From the NCBI GenBank assembly GCA_000953695.1, contig LN554846.1:310001-374000 (forward strand): a stretch of DNA of 64,000 bases. Reading direction: 5' to 3'. The position numbers were made by a program, and so were the translations under genes. The notes below the pieces were generated by a model. The model made no database searches, was not told the origin of the DNA, and was given only the letters and a program-made list of their open reading frames with translations. The DNA is from Aliivibrio wodanis. Lineage in GTDB: Bacteria; Pseudomonadota; Gammaproteobacteria; Enterobacterales; Vibrionaceae. Each line of letters opens with the position of its first letter. Position 1 is the first letter of the stretch. Positions 60,468 to 64,000 of the stretch are shown here, in pieces.

Positions 60468-60494
60468 AATAACTATCTCCAATTATTCATATCT

Positions 60495-60510
60495 AAGTAA
60501 ACGTTTGCTT
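60495..60510. promoter_or_regulatory. LacI-family operator upstream of cytR
   Basis: AAGTAAACGTTTGCTT, a 16-bp palindrome with central CG and one asymmetric pair. It fits the LacI/GalR family pattern and the PurR box (ANGCAANCGNTTNCNT) except at one position. It sits 28 bp before the cytR start, between it and the CRP site: either CytR autoregulation or PurR control. Confidence 0.7.
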
Positions 60511-60586
60511 TGTTTATTTGAGGAGATATTTTATGTGCAAAATAAAGAATTAAATACGGCACGTTTAACAAAAATTACATCTGTAT

Positions 60587-60602
60587 TGTGATTTGACTCA
60601 CA
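60587..60602. promoter_or_regulatory. Perfect CRP-binding site upstream of cytR
   Basis: TGTGATTTGACTCACA: both TGTGA/TCACA arms exact with a 6-bp spacer, preceded by AT and followed by T. It lies 120 bp from the cytR start codon, suitably placed for activation of cytR. It is 66 bp beyond the priA stop, so cytR is the only divergent-free target. Confidence 0.85.
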
Positions 60603-60667
60603 TGAAGGCCGATTGTTTTCTTTAAGTCGGTAAATTAAATGTGAATGAATCCAAATTATTAGAATTA

Positions 60668-62869
60668 TTAACTAAGATCTTGTGGCTCTATGTCTAAAGT
60701 CCAACGAACCTTTTTAGCCAAGGGGAGAAGTTCAATCGCAGCTTTAGCACCTCGTAACATGGACTGCATTACGGTTCTATTAGGCGCTTGAAAAAGCAAT
60801 TGCCAACGGTACTTTCCAGCTCTCCTAGCCAAAGGAGCTGGTATCGGGCCGAGTACAGGAGTAGCATCATGAAACTGTGGGTGACTTTCTAAAATATCAC
60901 GCACTTGGCGTAGAAACTGCTCAACATTTTCATTGTTATTTGATTCTGCTCTAAACAGAGATAAATGGGTGTAAGGTGGCAATTGTGCAAATTTACGCTC
61001 TTGTAAAGCATATTCAGCAAAGTGCCCATAGCCTTGATGTAATAAGCTCTGTAATAGAGAATGTTCAGGGTGATGGGTCTGTAAAATCACTTCCCCCGGT
61101 TTACTCGCACGTCCTGCACGTCCAGCCACTTGAATAAATAGCTGAGCTAGGCGCTCTGGCGCGCGAAAATCACTACTAAATAACGAGCTATCGACATCAA
61201 TTAACCCTACCAAAGTAACGTTAGGAAAGTGGTGGCCTTTAGCTAACATTTGAGTACCAATCAGAATTTGATATTCATTATTTTTGATCGCTTCTAAATA
61301 ATTTTCGAGGCTGCCTTTTCTGCGAGTACTGTCTCTATCAATACGTACGGTCTTGTATTCAGGAAATAAGTTCATTAACTGAGTTTCAAGTTGCTCTGTG
61401 CCGACACCAACCGAGATCAGCTGAGTGGAGCCACACCCGCCACATTGATGCATAATTGGCTGTTGTGAACCACAATGGTGACAACGGATCTCGCTACTGT
61501 GCTGGTGGAACGTATAGAAAGCATCGCAACGTTTACATTCAGCCATCCAACCACATTCGTGACACATTAAGGCAGGAGAGAAGCCTCGGCGGTTTAAAAA
61601 CAACATAACCTGATTGCCTTCAGATAGATGCTTTCTCATTTGAGCGATCAAAGGCGCAGATAATCCGCTATTTAAATACAGGCCTTTTACGTCTAACACT
61701 CCATGGCGAGCTGGAATTGCGGTACCTGCTCGTTTCGTTAGCGTTAGGTGGTGATATTTCCCAATTTTAGCATTGTGTAACGTTTCTAGGGCTGGTGTTG
61801 CTGAGCCTAAAATAATAGGGATATTATCTAAATTGGCACGCATTACGGCTAAGTCACGAGCGTGATATCTCATGCTGTCTTGTTGCTTATAAGAAGCATC
61901 GTGCTCTTCATCGACAATGATGATGCCAAGATCATTAAATGGAGTAAAAAGGGCTGAGCGAGTACCTATGATAATGCCTGCGTGATTGTCTCGTGCTGCC
62001 AACCATGAATTTAAACGTTCAGTGTCATTAAGGCCTGAATGAATTACATCGACAGGAACATTGAAGCGACGTTTAAAGCGATTAATCGTTTGTGGGGTTA
62101 GACCAATTTCAGGAACTAAAACCAGAGCTTGGCGACCTGCTTTTAAAATCGGCTCTAATAATTGCAAATAAACTTCGGTTTTTCCTGATCCTGTTACGCC
62201 ATCTAGTAAGTAGCAGCCGAACTCAGGACTTGCATTGACGGTTGCAATCGCAATGGCTTGTTCTTCATTGAGTTGAGGCTTCTCTTGGGTTACTTCAACA
62301 TTGCGTTGCCAATTACTTGGCTTTGGCGCAAGAGAAATTTCTTCTATCCACCCTTTATCAGCTACTGCTTTTAACGTGGCGACAGTTATCTCTTCTTCAA
62401 GCATTTGTTCATGGCTACATTGTTGATGACGTACTAGATTGAGAGCTTTAGCTTGTTTAGGGGCACGGGTGATCTTATTGAGATCTTGGTTTTTACCTAA
62501 TTCAGTGATCTGCCATGCTTTTAATGCTGTAAAACTGGCATCTCGGCCTTTGCGTAACCATGCAGGCATTGCGTTAGCTAAGGTTTCACCCAAAGGGTAC
62601 TGATAATAGGTGCTACTCCAATTAAGTAGCTTATAAAGATGAGGTGGCCACAACGAGCTATTATCAAGTACAGCATCAATGCCTTTCAATTTTTCACGAG
62701 AAAATTCAGATTTATTACTGAGCTTTACTACGATGCCAATCAAGCGTTGACGACCAAAAGGCACTTTTACACGACCGCCTATAGTAGGAGTTTGCCCCGG
62801 TTTGATTAAGTAATCAAAGGTGCGTTCAAGAGGAACTGGCAGTGCAATATGGGCGATTGAATACGACAT
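60668..62869 (-). CDS. priA: Primosomal replication-restart helicase PriA
   Basis: Superfamily 2 helicase that reloads the replisome at collapsed forks with PriB and DnaT. The N-terminal DNA-binding region begins IAHIALPVPLERTFDYL. Walker A GVTGSGKTEVYL (about 235), DEEH box, and eight zinc-binding cysteines in CHECGWMAECKRCDAF and CHHCGSQQPIMHQCGGCG (about 440-490). 733 residues from ATG 62869 (E. coli 732); ATG 62878 is also in frame and neither has a clear ribosome site. It is transcribed divergently from rpmE. Confidence 0.95.
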   Translation of the reverse strand: MSYSIAHIALPVPLERTFDYLIKPGQTPTIGGRVKVPFGRQRLIGIVVKLSNKSEFSREKLKGIDAVLDNSSLWPPHLYKLLNWSSTYYQYPLGETLANAMPAWLRKGRDASFTALKAWQITELGKNQDLNKITRAPKQAKALNLVRHQQCSHEQMLEEEITVATLKAVADKGWIEEISLAPKPSNWQRNVEVTQEKPQLNEEQAIAIATVNASPEFGCYLLDGVTGSGKTEVYLQLLEPILKAGRQALVLVPEIGLTPQTINRFKRRFNVPVDVIHSGLNDTERLNSWLAARDNHAGIIIGTRSALFTPFNDLGIIIVDEEHDASYKQQDSMRYHARDLAVMRANLDNIPIILGSATPALETLHNAKIGKYHHLTLTKRAGTAIPARHGVLDVKGLYLNSGLSAPLIAQMRKHLSEGNQVMLFLNRRGFSPALMCHECGWMAECKRCDAFYTFHQHSSEIRCHHCGSQQPIMHQCGGCGSTQLISVGVGTEQLETQLMNLFPEYKTVRIDRDSTRRKGSLENYLEAIKNNEYQILIGTQMLAKGHHFPNVTLVGLIDVDSSLFSSDFRAPERLAQLFIQVAGRAGRASKPGEVILQTHHPEHSLLQSLLHQGYGHFAEYALQERKFAQLPPYTHLSLFRAESNNNENVEQFLRQVRDILESHPQFHDATPVLGPIPAPLARRAGKYRWQLLFQAPNRTVMQSMLRGAKAAIELLPLAKKVRWTLDIEPQDLS

Positions 62870-63106
62870 GGCTAACATCAATAAGGAATTAGAATGAGAA
62901 TAGTCTACCCTTAGATAAAAATATCGCAAAGGAGTAAAAAAATCGGTGAAAAAAGTAACAGATTAGTTGATTGATCGCTCCGGATTCATTATTATACGCG
63001 ACCTTAAGTAAGTGTAATCTGTTTACGCTTATTATTTTTGTTAAACTACGTGTGGTGTTCGGCTTAGATTCGGATAGCGACACGGCCTAAATTATAAGGT
63101 TTTCCC

Positions 63107-63325
63107 ATGAAAGTAGGTATCCACCCAGAATACAAAGCTGTTAAAGCTACTTGTTCTTGCGGCAACGAGTTCGAATTCAACTCTGCACTAGGCAAAGACA
63201 CAATCCACCTAGACGTATGTGGCGAATGTCACCCGTTCTACACTGGTAAGCAACGTATCGTTGATACTGGCGGCCGTGTTGATCGCTTCAACAAACGTTT
63301 CGGTGCAATTGGTTCTAAGAAATAA
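63107..63325 (+). CDS. rpmE: 50S ribosomal protein L31 (zinc type)
   Basis: Links the 50S and 30S at bridge B1b. The zinc-binding cysteines C16, C18, C38 and C41 are present, so this is the C+ form; the zinc-independent paralogue (ykgM type) is not in the window. 72 residues (E. coli 70). An AAGGT ribosome site precedes ATG. It is a single-gene unit ahead of a terminator and divergent from priA, as in E. coli. Confidence 0.97.
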   Translation: MKVGIHPEYKAVKATCSCGNEFEFNSALGKDTIHLDVCGECHPFYTGKQRIVDTGGRVDRFNKRFGAIGSKK

Positions 63326-63342
63326 TTACCAATTTCCGATAA

Positions 63343-63373
63343 AAGAGGAGCCCAATAGGGCTCCTTTTTTTAT
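63343..63373 (+). terminator. Intrinsic terminator after rpmE
   Basis: AGGAGCCC and GGGCTCCT form an 8-bp stem with an AATA tetraloop, followed by seven T. Confidence 0.93.
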
Positions 63374-63523
63374 GCCTGAAAAATATAAAATGTCAATTTT
63401 ACTCATCATAATTGTTGGTACGATGTGTAAGTGAAAGCTATGAAGTTTGAACTAGATCTACTATTATACAATTCATTGTTTTGAAACAAGCCTTTTATAA
63501 TTATCAGCATTCAGGAAACCATC

Positions 63524-64000
63524 ATGTCAGAAGACTTTCGCGAACAAGCTCTCCATTATCACGCTTACCCAACTCCGGGTAAAATTGAAATAGCATTGAC
63601 TAAGCCAGCAGATACTGCAGAAGATCTAGCACTGGCTTACAGCCCTGGTGTTGCTGAGCCTGTACGTGAAATCGCAAAAAATCCAGATGATGTTTATAAA
63701 TACACCTCTAAAGGTAACATGGTTGCAGTTATCTCTAATGGTACCGCTATTCTTGGCTTAGGTAATTTAGGCCCTCTAGCTTCAAAACCTGTAATGGAAG
63801 GTAAGTCATTACTTTTCAAGCGTTTTGCAGGTCTAGACTCTATTGATATCGAAGTGAAACATCGCACAATCGATGAGTTTGTCGATACGGTTGCGAACAT
63901 TGCTGATACGTTTGGTGGCATTAACTTAGAAGATATTAAAGCCCCTGATTGTTTTGAGATTGAACGTCGCCTAATTGAGCGTTGTGATATTCCGGTATTT
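63524..64000 (+). CDS. NADP-type malic enzyme (MaeB-like), 5' part
   Basis: Oxidative decarboxylation of malate to pyruvate. The visible 159 codons start MSEDFREQALHYHAYPTPGKIE and contain ALAYSPGVAEPVREI and GNMVAVISNGTAILGLGNLG, the malic-enzyme N-terminal and first NAD(P)-region motifs. The frame runs off the window end without a stop. ATG 63524 is preceded by AGGAA. It is not possible to tell whether the C-terminal phosphotransacetylase domain of E. coli MaeB (about 759 residues) is present; Vibrio homologues are usually shorter. It lies downstream of rpmE, the order also known in V. cholerae. Confidence 0.9.
   Translation, partial: MSEDFREQALHYHAYPTPGKIEIALTKPADTAEDLALAYSPGVAEPVREIAKNPDDVYKYTSKGNMVAVISNGTAILGLGNLGPLASKPVMEGKSLLFKRFAGLDSIDIEVKHRTIDEFVDTVANIADTFGGINLEDIKAPDCFEIERRLIERCDIPVF

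Overview
The window is about 64 kb of AT-rich (roughly 39-40% GC by eye) gammaproteobacterial core chromosome. Gene order, protein sequences, a MotX sodium-motor gene, an argininosuccinate lyase fused to an acetyltransferase domain, and a pilMNOPQ/aroKB/damX/dam cluster all point to Vibrionaceae. Base composition and protein style fit the Aliivibrio fischeri group best. The genus call is inference. I see no insertion sequence, prophage, CRISPR array, integron or restriction/defence island.

Layout: (1) 1-240, tRNA-fMet and tRNA-Gly with a terminator, then a 535-bp gene-free AT-rich stretch with consensus DnaA boxes. It sits between tRNA-Gly and queG, where E. coli carries the DnaA-titration locus datA. 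(2) 775-11407, queG divergent from a long tight operon tsaE-amiB-mutL-miaA-hfq-hflX-hflK-hflC plus a small DUF2065 gene. (3) 11585-20664, purA, motX (with a FliA-type promoter), divergent hmp/nsrR over NsrR-like operators, rnr-rlmB, and rpsF-priB-rpsR-rplI behind an S6:S18-type leader. (4) 20932-31381, metF with MetJ boxes, ppc, then arginine biosynthesis: argE divergent from argC-argB-argG, and argH(A) separately promoted, both control regions carrying tandem ARG boxes. (5) 31538-35348, a DUF3624 gene, a Lpd-like flavoprotein, a peroxiredoxin-glutaredoxin hybrid and divergent oxyR with a four-element OxyR operator. (6) 35509-49575, mrcA divergent from pilMNOPQ, then aroK-aroB-damX-dam and rpe-gph-trpS. 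(7) 49660-56568, pabA, the arginine-catabolic group argD-astA-astD with a DUF1338 gene, and crp divergent from a yhfA/OsmC-like gene. (8) 56653-64000, hslVU behind a textbook sigma-32 promoter, ftsN, cytR with CRP and LacI-family operators, priA, rpmE and the first 159 codons of a malic enzyme.

How the genes work together: mismatch repair (mutL) and its strand signal (dam) are both present, and MutL lacks the endonuclease motif, as in Dam-directed systems. Arginine is both made (argCBGH, argE) and degraded (argD/astA/astD). The missing argA activity is supplied by the ArgH C-terminal domain. OxyR with Prx-Grx and NsrR with Hmp form two compact stress modules in which regulator and detoxifying enzyme share an intergenic operator. 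Septal functions (amiB, damX, ftsN) are spread across three loci. Two SPOR proteins and an AMIN-LysM amidase suggest a standard division machinery with Vibrio-specific extensions.

The window holds no wholly new gene system. The items most worth a second look are regulatory: the datA-like DnaA-box locus, the S6:S18 leader, the mapped operators, and a strong hairpin immediately ahead of trpS.
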